Below, piece after piece: positions 1 through 7,844 of a stretch of 34,517 bases of DNA (positions within the stretch are counted from its first letter, which is position 1; every line of letters starts with the position of its first letter). Made by a program: the position numbers and the translations under genes. The notes under the pieces are model-generated. The model worked only from the letters and a program-made list of their open reading frames with translations. It did not search any database and was not told the origin of the DNA. The stretch is from Streptomyces sp. SPB074 (GTDB lineage: Bacteria > Actinomycetota > Actinomycetes > Streptomycetales > Streptomycetaceae), in contig NZ_GG770539.1 in the NCBI RefSeq assembly GCF_000154905.1, positions 363,165-397,681 of the forward strand, given 5' to 3'.

Positions 1-30
1 CGCCCCGCCCGGTGCTCTCCTTGAGGGGGC

Positions 31-1395
31 TCAGGCGCTCGGGACCGCGTGGGCGCTCGGGGCGGCGAGGACGAAGTCCTGGCGGGTCACGTGGCCCTCG
101 CGGGGCAGGACGCGGCTGGCCGCCGGGCGGTGGTCCTTGGCGAGGGCGAGGACGCTGACCCAGTCCTCGGGGAGTCCCGCCGCGCCCCAGCGGCCCTCCT
201 CGTCGGTGACGGTCTTGAGGAGCTGGCGGCCGTCGTGGGCGAGGACGGTGATGAAGACGCCGGGGACGGGGCGGCCGTCGTCGTAGAAGACCTCGCCGCC
301 GAGCACGGCCGTGCGCTCCCCGAAGGGGTCGTGCGCGCCGGGGGTGACGGCGTGCGGCACGGGGGCCTCCAGCGCCGGGTCCTCGACCGGCTCCTCGGCG
401 GCCGCGGCCCCCGCGCGCTCGTGCTCCTTGCGCCGGGCGAGCACGGCGCCGACGGCGACGAGCACGAGGCCGAGGAGGAGCCAGGCGCAGAGCACGAGCG
501 TCGGGCGCAGCGTGCCCTTGCCGTCGAAGTAGAAGATGCCGTGCAGCGCCTCGATGACGTTGCCGAGCGGGAAGACGGGATGCAGGGCGCGGAAGAAGGC
601 GGGGACCATCTGGTAGGGGATGGCGCCGCCGCTGGACGGGATCGAGAGCAGCACGAAGAGCGTGATGGCGACGCCGGGGATGAACTGCTTCACGAAGGGG
701 ACGAGCCCGTAGGTGACCCAGGCGACCGCCTGCGAGAGCAGGAACAGGTAGAGGATGCCGAGGGGTTCGCCGGGGACGATCTCCAGGCCGCGCCCGATGA
801 AGTAGGCCACGAGGCTCATGAAGGCCGACAGGCACGCGAGGGTGAGCAGTTTCCCGCGCCGGGTGAGGTGGGCGCGGATGAGCATCATGACGGAGATGTA
901 GGCGGAGATGTTCAGGGACATCGTGAGGTAGAAGAGGCCGGTGCCGCTCGTGTCGCCGGAGGCGGTGGGGACGAGTTCGACCGTGGTGAGCTGTCCGCCC
1001 CCGCGTTCGGCGACGGTGCGGAAGGCGGTCGTGACGGCCTGTTCGAGAAGGGCGCCCTCGGCCTTGGCGAGGTAGAGGGTGGGGCGACGCGCGTCGGCGG
1101 CGAAGGCTGCCTCGGTGTCGCGGTCGAGCACCTTGCGGCGCGCGTCGGCCGCCGAGCGGGCGGTGACGATGTCGAAGGCGCCGGGCGACGCCTTGCCGAA
1201 CGCCGCGCGGATCTCGCCCGCCGCCCGGGGACCGGAGACGGCGACGCGGACGTCGTGCGGCGTCGGGTTGTGGAACGGCAGCGCGTAGCAGAGCAGGAAG
1301 CCGAAGAAGAACAGCAGCGGGAACCACAGGCCGCCCGCGAGGGTGCGGGCGAGCGCGGCGCCCCGGCCGCGCGGCTCGGGGGTCTCCTCGGTCAT
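31..1395 (-). CDS. ABC-2-like multi-pass membrane protein with C-terminal carboxypeptidase-regulatory-like domain
   Basis: A 454-residue membrane protein of unproven function. What is visible: an N-terminal membrane segment (about residues 22-42), an external soluble stretch (about 45-150), a block of about five or six hydrophobic helices (about 155-325), a charged Ala/Glu linker, and a C-terminal domain (about 365-445) beginning LGGEVFYDDGRPVPGVFITV, the beta-sandwich pattern of carboxypeptidase-regulatory-like domains. One helix, a large external loop, then a helix bundle is the layout of ABC-2 or YhgE/Pip-like membrane proteins. The ATG at 1395 has GGAAGG upstream. It lies 21 bases after the binding-protein gene on the same strand, so it is probably the last visible gene of that operon. 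Whether it belongs to the transporter is inference; an independent export or envelope role is equally possible. Confidence 0.7.
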   Translation of the reverse strand: MTEETPEPRGRGAALARTLAGGLWFPLLFFFGFLLCYALPFHNPTPHDVRVAVSGPRAAGEIRAAFGKASPGAFDIVTARSAADARRKVLDRDTEAAFAADARRPTLYLAKAEGALLEQAVTTAFRTVAERGGGQLTTVELVPTASGDTSGTGLFYLTMSLNISAYISVMMLIRAHLTRRGKLLTLACLSAFMSLVAYFIGRGLEIVPGEPLGILYLFLLSQAVAWVTYGLVPFVKQFIPGVAITLFVLLSIPSSGGAIPYQMVPAFFRALHPVFPLGNVIEALHGIFYFDGKGTLRPTLVLCAWLLLGLVLVAVGAVLARRKEHERAGAAAAEEPVEDPALEAPVPHAVTPGAHDPFGERTAVLGGEVFYDDGRPVPGVFITVLAHDGRQLLKTVTDEEGRWGAAGLPEDWVSVLALAKDHRPAASRVLPREGHVTRQDFVLAAPSAHAVPSA

Positions 1396-1416
1396 CTGGC
1401 TGCCTTCCTGACGGGC

Positions 1417-2406
1417 TCAGAGCAGGTGGTGTCGGTTCAGGTAGTCGCGGGCGACGTCCTCGGGCAGGCGGCGCCAGCTGTCGACGCGGCGGTTGAGCCC
1501 CGCGAGGTCGGCGGTGGTGAGGACCTTGTTGAGGCGGCCGAGCGCGGTGGCGACGCGGCGCGAACCGGCCCGGGAGCGGTTGACGACGGGGACGAGGTAG
1601 TCGGCGTTCTGGAGCTTCTTGTCGTCGCGGAGCAGGACGAGCCCGAACTCGTCCAGCGTCGCGTCGGTCGTGGTCGTGGCCACGAGCTGGTCGCGGCCGT
1701 CCTGCACGGCCTTCTTCGCCTGCGTCGTGCCGAGGCCCTTGGGGTCGATCGTGGTGAGGTCGATGCCGTACGTCTTCCTGAGGCCCGGGGCGCAGTACGG
1801 GCGGGTCGCGCACTCGTCGCCCGCCGCGATGCGGACGCGGAGCTTCGCGCGGCCGAGGTCCGAGAGGGTGCGCAGCCCGTGCTCGCGCGCGTAGGCGCGG
1901 GTGACGGCGTACGCGTTCTGGTCCACCGCCCTGCCCGGGTCGAGGACGTCGAGGCCGCGCGCGGCGGCGAGGGCGCGCAGGCGGGGCATGGTGCGGGCGA
2001 GGTCGGGCGAGCCGACCGGCTTCGCGTCGGCGCCGTTCTTCTTGGCGTTGAGCCAGTCCGCGAACGTGGCCGCGTACTCGGGGACGACGTCGATCTGCCC
2101 GGATTCCAGCGCGGGCTCGTACAGCTCGCGGTTGGAGACGGTGAGGAGCCGGGTGTAATAGCCGGCCTTGTCGAGGAGCAGCTTGTACATGTGGGCGAGC
2201 AGGTCGCTCTCGGTGAAGCCGGCCGAGCCGATGGTGAGGCTCTTGCTGTCGCCCGGGGGCGCGGTGACCTCGTTCCGGTTCTCCAGGGACGGGCCCGTGG
2301 AGCAGGCGGTGAGGAGGAGGGCCGCGACGAGCGGCACGGCGGCGCGGCGGATACGGGGCGCGCGGGGGACGCGGCGTGGGCGGCGGGCGCGGGGGGCGCG
2401 GTTCAC
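1417..2406 (-). CDS. Glycine betaine/osmoprotectant ABC transporter substrate-binding lipoprotein
   Basis: A 329-residue solute-binding lipoprotein of the OpuAC/ProX type, expected to capture quaternary ammonium osmoprotectants outside the membrane and deliver them to the two permeases encoded just upstream. An Arg-rich N-terminus and short hydrophobic stretch lead into the lipobox LTAC, with the lipidated Cys at residue 35. The mature part begins with the family-typical KSLTIGSAGFTESDLLAHMY and contains GQIDVVPEYAATFADW, a segment found near the ligand site of these proteins. I chose the GTG at 2406 because it overlaps the permease stop (GTGA), the same coupling seen for the next gene pair; an open frame continuing to 2670 is antisense-like Arg-rich filler inside the permease gene. 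The ligand (betaine, choline, carnitine, ectoine) cannot be assigned from sequence alone. Confidence 0.88.
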   Translation of the reverse strand: MNRAPRARRPRRVPRAPRIRRAAVPLVAALLLTACSTGPSLENRNEVTAPPGDSKSLTIGSAGFTESDLLAHMYKLLLDKAGYYTRLLTVSNRELYEPALESGQIDVVPEYAATFADWLNAKKNGADAKPVGSPDLARTMPRLRALAAARGLDVLDPGRAVDQNAYAVTRAYAREHGLRTLSDLGRAKLRVRIAAGDECATRPYCAPGLRKTYGIDLTTIDPKGLGTTQAKKAVQDGRDQLVATTTTDATLDEFGLVLLRDDKKLQNADYLVPVVNRSRAGSRRVATALGRLNKVLTTADLAGLNRRVDSWRRLPEDVARDYLNRHHLL

Positions 2407-3077
2407 GAGGCGGTCCCCTCCTCGCGTACCGGCAGCCACCGCTCCCCCAGCGCGAAGGCGCCTTCGACCAGGAGCGCGAAGACGGCGACGAGCACCGCGC
2501 CCGCGACGACCTGCGGCGTGGAGGCGAGGTTGAACCCGGCGGTGATGATGCGGCCGAGCCCGCCGCCGCCCGCGAGCGCGGCGATCGTCGCCGTCGCGAC
2601 GAGCTGGACGGCGGCGATGCGGACGCCGGTGAGGACGAGGGGTGCGGCGAGCGGCAGTTCGACGCGCCACAGGAGCTGCCGGCCGGTCATGCCCATGCCG
2701 CGCGCGGCACGGACCACCTCGCGGTCCACGCCGCGCATCCCGACGTAGGCGTTGGTCAGCAGGGGCGGCACCGCGAAGAGGACGAGCGCGATGACGGTGG
2801 GGCCCTCGCTGAGCCTGCCGACCGGGGTGAGCAGGAGGAGGACGAGGACGGCGAAGGTGGGGACGGCGCGGCCGACGTTCGCGAGGTTCACGGCGAGGGC
2901 CCCACCGCGCCCGATGTGGCCGAGGACGAGGGCGACGGGGAGCGCGACGAGGCAGCTGATCAGCAGACAGACGAGGGTCAGCAGGACGTGTTCGAGCAGG
3001 CGGTGCGCGATGCCGTTCTCGCCCGACCAGTGCGCGGGGTCGCTGAGCCAGTCCCAGGTGTCGCCGAGTACGTTCAC
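2403..3077 (-). CDS. Osmoprotectant ABC transporter permease (ProW/OpuCB type)
   Basis: A 224-residue inner-membrane permease of the binding-protein-dependent transport family. It has about five hydrophobic segments after a short amphipathic N-terminus (DWLSDPAHWSGENGIAHRLL). The cytoplasmic coupling loop reads AARGMGMTGRQLLWRVELPL, the EAA-like motif that docks onto the ATPase in ProW/OpuC permeases. The GTG start at 3077 overlaps the stop of the upstream permease gene (GTGA), and the gene's own stop overlaps the start of the binding-protein gene, so the three are translationally coupled. With its paralogue it would form the heterodimeric membrane channel. No ATP-binding subunit is present between or beside these genes, which is unusual for this family. 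Confidence 0.88.
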   Translation of the reverse strand: MNVLGDTWDWLSDPAHWSGENGIAHRLLEHVLLTLVCLLISCLVALPVALVLGHIGRGGALAVNLANVGRAVPTFAVLVLLLLTPVGRLSEGPTVIALVLFAVPPLLTNAYVGMRGVDREVVRAARGMGMTGRQLLWRVELPLAAPLVLTGVRIAAVQLVATATIAALAGGGGLGRIITAGFNLASTPQVVAGAVLVAVFALLVEGAFALGERWLPVREEGTAS

Positions 3078-3754
3078 GCGCGCGTCCACGGGGTGAGGAG
3101 ACGGCCGATCAGGAGCAGGAGGAGGTCGGCGGCGACGGCGAGGAGGACGCACAGCACCGAGGCGGTGAGCACCTGTGCCTTGAAGTAGGTGTTCATGCCC
3201 TGGTAGATGAGGTTGCCGAGGCCGCCGAAGCCGACGATGGCGCCCACGGTGACGAGCGAGACGGCCGAGACCATCGCGATGCGCAGCCCGGCGAAGGCGG
3301 CGGGCAGCGCGAGGGGCAGTTCGACCGCGAGGAGCAGCCGCAGCGGCCCGTACCCCATGCCGCGCGCCGCCTGCCGGGTCTCCTCCGGCACGGCGCGCAG
3401 CCCGGCGAGGAGGTTGCGGACGAGGAGCGTGAGCGAGTAGAGGACGAGCCCGGCGACGACGAGGGTCGCCGAGAGCCCGTACACCGGCAGCAGCAGCGAG
3501 AACATCGCGAGCGAGGGGATCGTGTAGAGCACCGTCGTGAGCGCGAGCACCGGCCCGGACGCCCAGCGCAGGCGGCGCGCGAGGACGGCGAGCGGGACGG
3601 CGATGACGAGGGCGATGCCGACGGCGGCCGCGGTCAGCTCGATGTGCTGCGCGACGGCGTCGAGCAGCACATGCCGCCGGGTGGTCAGGTAGGTGCCGCA
3701 GATCCACTCGTTGCGCGCGAGGCAGTCGTCGGGGGTCGCCGGGGTGCCGCTCAT
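3074..3754 (-). CDS. Osmoprotectant ABC transporter permease, first gene of operon
   Basis: A 226-residue permease paralogous to the gene downstream. About six membrane helices follow a hydrophilic N-terminus; the coupling loop reads AARGMGYGPLRLLLAVELPL, the EAA-like motif, and is followed by the helix segment with VSLVTVGAIVGFGGLGNLIY, a stretch characteristic of ProW/OpuCB/OpuCD permeases. The ATG at 3754 starts just where membrane-protein-like sequence begins; further upstream the frame is Pro/Arg-rich and overlaps the divergent pirin gene. It is the first gene of the minus-strand operon, with about 150 bases separating it from the divergent pirin gene. I see no strong promoter match in that gap. 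Confidence 0.87.
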   Translation of the reverse strand: MSGTPATPDDCLARNEWICGTYLTTRRHVLLDAVAQHIELTAAAVGIALVIAVPLAVLARRLRWASGPVLALTTVLYTIPSLAMFSLLLPVYGLSATLVVAGLVLYSLTLLVRNLLAGLRAVPEETRQAARGMGYGPLRLLLAVELPLALPAAFAGLRIAMVSAVSLVTVGAIVGFGGLGNLIYQGMNTYFKAQVLTASVLCVLLAVAADLLLLLIGRLLTPWTRA

Positions 3755-3904
3755 CCGCCCATTCCAGCGGGGACCCGGGAGGCGGGCACGTCCGGGCGGA
3801 CCGTCCGGGTGGCGGGCGGGGGCGGAGCGCCCGGCCGGAGGACCGTCCGCGCGGGGGCCGGGCCGTCCGGGTGGCGCCCGGTCGCGGGCGTTAGGTTGAG
3901 CGGC

Positions 3905-4870
3905 ATGAGCAACCTGGACACCCACCCCGTGCCGAAGCCGTGCGGTGGCCGCGAGGACGTCCTCGCGGCACCCGTGCGCGAGCTGCTGAGCCCGCGGCGG
4001 ATGCCGCTCGGGGAGTCGACGGAGGTGCGGCGGCTGCTGCCGAACCTCGGCCGCCGCATGATCGGCGCCTGGGCCTTCGTGGACCACTACGGGCCCGACG
4101 ACATCGCGGACGAGCCCGGGATGCAGGTCCCTCCGCACCCGCACATGGGCCTCCAGACGGTGAGCTGGCTGCACGAGGGCGAGGTGCTGCACCGCGACTC
4201 GCTCGGCTCGCTCCGGACGATCCGGCCGCGCGAGCTGGGCCTCATGACCTCGGGCCACGCGATCTCGCACTCCGAGGAGAGCCCGCGCCCGCACGCCCAT
4301 TACCTGCACGGCGCGCAGCTGTGGGTGGCGCTGCCCGACGAGGCGCGGCACACCGCCGCGCACTTCGAGCACCACGCGGAGCTTCCGCACGTCACGGCGC
4401 CCGGCCTCGACGCGACCGTGGTCCTCGGCACGCTCGACACCGCGACCTCGCCGGGGACGACGTACTCGCCGCTCGTCGGCGCGGATCTCGCGCTGCGCGC
4501 GGGCGCCGAGGCGAGCCTGCCGCTGGACCCGGACTTCGAGTACGGGGTCCTCGCGATGTCGGGTGAGCTGTCCGTGGACGGGGTGCCCCTCGTGCCCGGG
4601 TCGATGCTCTACCTCGGCTGCGGGCGCGCGAGCCTGCCGCTGCGGGCCCTCTCGGACGCGGGCGCGATGCTCCTGGGCGGCGAGCCCTTCGCGGAGAAGC
4701 TGCTGATGTGGTGGAACTTCGTGGGACGTACGCAGGAGGAGATCGAGCGGGCCCGCGAGGACTGGTCGGCGGGCTCGCGCTTCGGCGAGGTCCGCGGCTA
4801 CGACGGGGCGCGCCTCCCGGCCCCCGCGCTCCCGCCCGTCCCGCTCAAGCCGCGCGGGCGGGAACGCTGA
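3905..4870 (+). CDS. Pirin family protein
   Basis: A 321-residue bicupin of the pirin family. The N-terminal cupin carries the metal-binding signature PHPHMGLQTVSWLHEGEV (two His) and, further on, TSGHAISHSEESP, which supplies the third His and Glu seen in pirins that bind Fe(II). The C-terminal half has the second pirin domain, ending in GGEPFAEKLLMWWNFVGRT, a typical pirin C-terminal segment. Family members range from quercetin-dioxygenase-like enzymes to redox-sensing co-regulators, so the biochemical role here is open. The start is the ATG at 3905; the frame is open further upstream but there it is antisense to the divergent permease gene and Arg/Pro-rich. It is transcribed alone and is convergent with the prenyl synthase gene. 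Confidence 0.9.
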   Translation: MSNLDTHPVPKPCGGREDVLAAPVRELLSPRRMPLGESTEVRRLLPNLGRRMIGAWAFVDHYGPDDIADEPGMQVPPHPHMGLQTVSWLHEGEVLHRDSLGSLRTIRPRELGLMTSGHAISHSEESPRPHAHYLHGAQLWVALPDEARHTAAHFEHHAELPHVTAPGLDATVVLGTLDTATSPGTTYSPLVGADLALRAGAEASLPLDPDFEYGVLAMSGELSVDGVPLVPGSMLYLGCGRASLPLRALSDAGAMLLGGEPFAEKLLMWWNFVGRTQEEIERAREDWSAGSRFGEVRGYDGARLPAPALPPVPLKPRGRER

Positions 4871-4892
4871 GGGGGACGCCCGGGCGCTGAGG

Positions 4893-4921
4893 GGCGCGGG
4901 CTCGCGGGCGGGCCCCGCGCC
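4893..4921. terminator. Candidate bidirectional hairpin between pirin and prenyl synthase genes
   Basis: Stem GGCGCGGG at 4893-4900 pairs with CCCGCGCC at 4914-4921 across a 13-base GC-rich loop. It lies 22 bases after the pirin stop and faces the convergent gene ending at 4993. There is no U-tract, as is usual in Streptomyces. The 8-bp stem is modest for such GC-rich DNA, so the call is tentative. Confidence 0.4.
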
Positions 4922-4992
4922 GGGCCCTCCTCCGTCCGCGCCCCGCGCCCTCGCGCGTCCGCTCTCGCCTCGCGAGGGTCCGCGTCCCCGCC

Positions 4993-6165
4993 TCACGCCC
5001 CCGAACGCCCGAGGACGGTGTGCCACGCCAGGTCGCGCAGCACGCGGGTGCGGGGCGAGTCGGGGAGGACGGGGGCAAGGGCGTCCCAGGCCGCGGAAAG
5101 CAGTTCCCCGGCCTCGCGGACGCAGCGCTCGGCCGCGCCGCACTCCAGCAGCGTCGCCCGTACCTCCGCGCGCTCGCGCTCCCCCGCCTCCGGCGCGCAC
5201 AGCGTGTCCCACAGGGCGCGCATCCGCGGCCCGGGGAGCAGGGCGACGGCGTGGGCCAGCGGCAGGGTGACCTTGTTGTCGCGGGTGTCCTCGCCCTCCT
5301 GTTTCGTCGCGCCGTCCTCGTGGCGGACGCCGCGCGGGTCGGCGACGTCGTCGGTGAACTGGTACGCGGTGCCGAGCGCCTCGCCGAAGGCGGCCAGGGC
5401 CCGGCGGCGGGGGCCGTCGGCGGCGGTGACGAGGGCGGCGGTCTCGCAGCCGAGGGCGGCCATCGCCCCGGTCTTGAGCCGGTGCGTGAGGCGGACGAGA
5501 GCGAGCACGTGCCGGGCGTCGCCCGTCGCGACCGCCTCCGCCATCTCGGCGCGGTGCCCCGTGATGTCGAGGCCCTGTCCGGCGTGCGCGGAGCGGAGCG
5601 CGGCCAGGAAGACGTCCCGCAGGCGCCCGGCGAGGGCCGGGTCGTGGGCCGCGGTGAGCCGGACGGCGCGGTCGAAGGCGAAGTAGGCGTGGGTGCCCGC
5701 GTTGAGCGCGGTGGCGGTGCCGAAGACGAGGTGCGCGGCGGGGGAACCGCGCCGCAGCGGCGAGCCGTCCTGCACGTCGTCCACCATGAGGGAGCCGGTG
5801 TGGGCGAGTTCGATCGCCGCGCACAGCGGCCCGTAGTGCTCGCTGTCGCCGCCGAGCAGGTCGATCGCCGCGGCGACGAGGCCGGGCCGCCAGCGCCTGC
5901 GGCCCGCGTCGACCAGGTGGCGCACGGGGACAGCGAGCGCCGCGTGCAGGCGCGGGGCGAGGCGCGCCCGGGTGGCGGGGTCGAGGGCGGCGGCCCGTGC
6001 CGGAATCCAGGTGTCCGCGGGGCCGGGGGCGGGCGGGCACAGCCGCGCGAGGTGCGCTTCGGCGCGCCGGGCCGCGCCGCGGAGGTGGTGGGCGGGTTCC
6101 GTCGCGGCGGGGCCTGGGTCCTCGCCGGCCGGGGCCTCGGGGTCGAGGGATTCGGCCTTGTTCAC
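4993..6165 (-). CDS. Polyprenyl diphosphate synthase (GGPP synthase-like)
   Basis: A 390-residue trans-prenyltransferase that should condense isopentenyl diphosphate with an allylic diphosphate in the cytoplasm. Both Asp-rich motifs are present: DDVQD at residues 129-133, followed by the typical LRRG, and DDVAD at 272-276 after YQFT. The helix region also shows GQGLDI and HRLKTGAMAA, as expected for the all-alpha isoprenoid synthase fold. Product chain length cannot be read safely; geranylgeranyl (C20) is the commonest in this family in Streptomyces. The gene begins with GTG at 6165 and has an Ala/Pro-rich N-terminal extension of about 45 residues. No terpene cyclase, phytoene synthase or other isoprenoid gene adjoins it, so it may supply general prenyl precursors. 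It lies 107 bases downstream of the RamB-type gene on the same strand. Confidence 0.88.
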   Translation of the reverse strand: MNKAESLDPEAPAGEDPGPAATEPAHHLRGAARRAEAHLARLCPPAPGPADTWIPARAAALDPATRARLAPRLHAALAVPVRHLVDAGRRRWRPGLVAAAIDLLGGDSEHYGPLCAAIELAHTGSLMVDDVQDGSPLRRGSPAAHLVFGTATALNAGTHAYFAFDRAVRLTAAHDPALAGRLRDVFLAALRSAHAGQGLDITGHRAEMAEAVATGDARHVLALVRLTHRLKTGAMAALGCETAALVTAADGPRRRALAAFGEALGTAYQFTDDVADPRGVRHEDGATKQEGEDTRDNKVTLPLAHAVALLPGPRMRALWDTLCAPEAGERERAEVRATLLECGAAERCVREAGELLSAAWDALAPVLPDSPRTRVLRDLAWHTVLGRSGA

Positions 6166-6272
6166 GCGTCCTTAACGACGGCTCGGGTCGCGGGACGAGC
6201 GGACGCGGGCGGGCGGCGCGCCTCGGGCTCCAGCGGTGCGGTGCCCGGGGCGGGCCCGTCCGCGTGGCCCCC

Positions 6273-7685
6273 TCACTCCGGGGCGTGCTCGGCGCGCACC
6301 GGGTAGGGCACGAAGGTGCTGCTGTGCTGGTCGATGGTGAGCGTGTGGCCGACGGGCGGAGTCGCGCGCTGCGGGCAGTCGAGGTGTTCGCAGACGCGGC
6401 AGCCCATGCCGATGGGCGTGTCGGAGGCCGGGTTGTCGAGGTCGAGCCCCTCGGAGTAGACGAGGCGGCCCGCGTGGCGGACCTCGCAGCCGAGGCCGAT
6501 CGCGTACGTGCTGCCGCGCTCGCCCCAGGCGCCGCCGCGCCGGGTGACGGTCCGGGCGGTCCACAGGTGGCGGCTGCCGTCGGGCATCCGGGTGAGCTGG
6601 ACGTGCACGCGGCCCGGGGCGGTGAACGCCTCGTAGATGTTCCACAGGGGGCAGGTGCCGCCCGAGCGCGAGAAGGGGAAGCCGGTCGCGGACTGGCGCT
6701 TGGACATGTTCCCCGCGCGGTCGACGCGGACGAGCGAGAAGGGGACGCCGCTCAGGCGCGGGCGTTGCAGGGTGCTGAGGCGGTGGCACATGGTCTCGTA
6801 GCCGAGTCCGTAGTGGTCGCCGAGGCGTTCGATGTCGTAGTGGTACTCCTCGGCGCGCGCGTGGAAATCGCGGTACGGAAGGACGAGGGCGCCCGCGAAG
6901 TAGTGCGCGAGGCCGATGCGGGTGAGCGCGTGGGCGGGTGACTGGCGGGGGAAGTTCTCGGCCGCGAGGGAGTCGAGCGCGAAGCCGTACTCCAGGAGCG
7001 CGAGTTGCGCGGCCATGCGGAAGGTCTGCTGGCCCGGGCGCAGGCGCGGCGAGAGGTGCAGGGTGCGGGTCGCGGTCTCGTAGCGGTGCAGGTGGGGGCC
7101 GGGGGTGGTGGCGACCCGGACGCCGTGCTGGGCCTCCAGGTGCTCGGCGAGGGTCTGGCCGGCCGTGCCGGGGCGGATGCGGAGTTCGGCCGCGAGGTCC
7201 TCGGCGGCGAGGTCGAGGGAGTGGAAGTAGTTGCGGCGTTCGTAGAAGAAGTCGCGCACCTCCTCGTGGGGCGAGCCCGGGGACTCCTGGTGCTCCCCGG
7301 GCTCGTCGCGGGCCCCGGAGAGCTGTTCGGCCAGGCGCCGGGAGCGGCTCTGGAGGTCGAGGAGGAGCCGGGCGGCGCCCGGGGCGCGGGTGGCGATCTC
7401 CTCCAGTTCGCCGGGCAGGACCGTGCCCTCGTCGAGCGGCGCGGCGAGGGCTTCGCGCAGGTCGGCGAGGAGGCGGGTCGCGTCGCGGGCGGAGAAGAAG
7501 GACGCGTCGATGCCGAAGGTCTCGCCGATCTTGAGCAGGACGGGCACCGTGAGCGGGCGCGAGTCGTGCTCCATCTGGTTCAGGTAGCTCGGCGATATGC
7601 CGAGCGTGCGGGCGAGTTCGGCCTGGCTGAGGCGGCGTTCCTCACGCAGCCGGCGCAGCCGCGCGCCCGCATAGGTCCTGGCCAT
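6273..7685 (-). CDS. RamB-type short-chain fatty acyl transcriptional regulator (XRE family)
   Basis: A 470-residue DNA-binding regulator. The N-terminus is an XRE helix-turn-helix (residues about 8-62, with LSQAELARTLGISPSYLNQM). The middle resembles the ImmA/IrrE-like region of ScfR regulators. The C-terminus contains RVDRAGNMSKRQSATGFPFS, GGTCPLWNIYEAF and a Cys-rich stretch CRVCEHLDCPQR. These match the mycobacterial and corynebacterial RamB proteins as I recall them; those control isocitrate lyase and other acetate genes. The divergent position next to aceA supports the same role here. The ATG at 7685 is preceded by GGAGGGGG. I leave the symbol empty because ramB names a different gene in Streptomyces. 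The ligand (possibly a short-chain acyl-CoA) is inference. Confidence 0.9.
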   Translation of the reverse strand: MARTYAGARLRRLREERRLSQAELARTLGISPSYLNQMEHDSRPLTVPVLLKIGETFGIDASFFSARDATRLLADLREALAAPLDEGTVLPGELEEIATRAPGAARLLLDLQSRSRRLAEQLSGARDEPGEHQESPGSPHEEVRDFFYERRNYFHSLDLAAEDLAAELRIRPGTAGQTLAEHLEAQHGVRVATTPGPHLHRYETATRTLHLSPRLRPGQQTFRMAAQLALLEYGFALDSLAAENFPRQSPAHALTRIGLAHYFAGALVLPYRDFHARAEEYHYDIERLGDHYGLGYETMCHRLSTLQRPRLSGVPFSLVRVDRAGNMSKRQSATGFPFSRSGGTCPLWNIYEAFTAPGRVHVQLTRMPDGSRHLWTARTVTRRGGAWGERGSTYAIGLGCEVRHAGRLVYSEGLDLDNPASDTPIGMGCRVCEHLDCPQRATPPVGHTLTIDQHSSTFVPYPVRAEHAPE

Positions 7686-7770
7686 GGCAGGCCCCCTCCG
7701 TCCCCGTTTCCGTCACTCCATGTCACTCCCGGCGAGAGTGGGAGCCACCTTAGCGGGCGCGCGAGGCTTG

Positions 7771-7808
7771 GCAAGCTTCGCAAAGCCGACCGGGCAAGAT
7801 TCGCAGAC
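7771..7808. promoter_or_regulatory. Two tandem RamB-like operator sites
   Basis: The sequences GCAAGCTTCGCAAAG (7771-7785) and GCAAGATTCGCAGAC (7794-7808) are direct repeats differing at three positions, with starts 23 bp apart, close to two helical turns. Their cores TTCGCAAAGCC and TTCGCAGACTT resemble the inverse of the RamB consensus reported for Corynebacterium (core TTTGCAAAGTT). They lie 86-123 bp from the start of the RamB-type gene and upstream of aceA, so they could serve autoregulation and aceA control. The repeats are seen directly; the assignment to this regulator is inference. Confidence 0.5.
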
Positions 7809-7829
7809 TTCACAGATTTCCCCCCTTGA

Positions 7830-7844
7830 TGGCACTCAGTGCCA
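7830..7844. promoter_or_regulatory. 15-bp perfect palindrome TGGCACTCAGTGCCA, candidate operator
   Basis: TGGCACT and AGTGCCA are perfect inverted arms around a single C, and the next six bases repeat the half-site GTGCCA (7845-7850). It lies 177 bp before the aceA start, 22 bp downstream of the tandem RamB-like sites. A 15-bp palindrome with an odd centre is typical of a dimeric helix-turn-helix repressor site. It is not CIRCE, whose arms are separated by nine bases. The protein that would bind is unknown. Confidence 0.4.

Noticed and set aside
2407..2670. Upstream-extended start of the osmoprotectant binding protein at 2670
   Set aside because: The extension is Arg/His-rich shadow sequence inside the permease gene and would bury the lipoprotein signal; GTG at 2406 gives a proper lipobox and a GTGA overlap.
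7830..7844. CIRCE (HrcA) heat-shock element
   Set aside because: CIRCE arms GCACTC and GAGTGC are separated by nine bases; here the arms are separated by one base and the neighbouring genes are metabolic.
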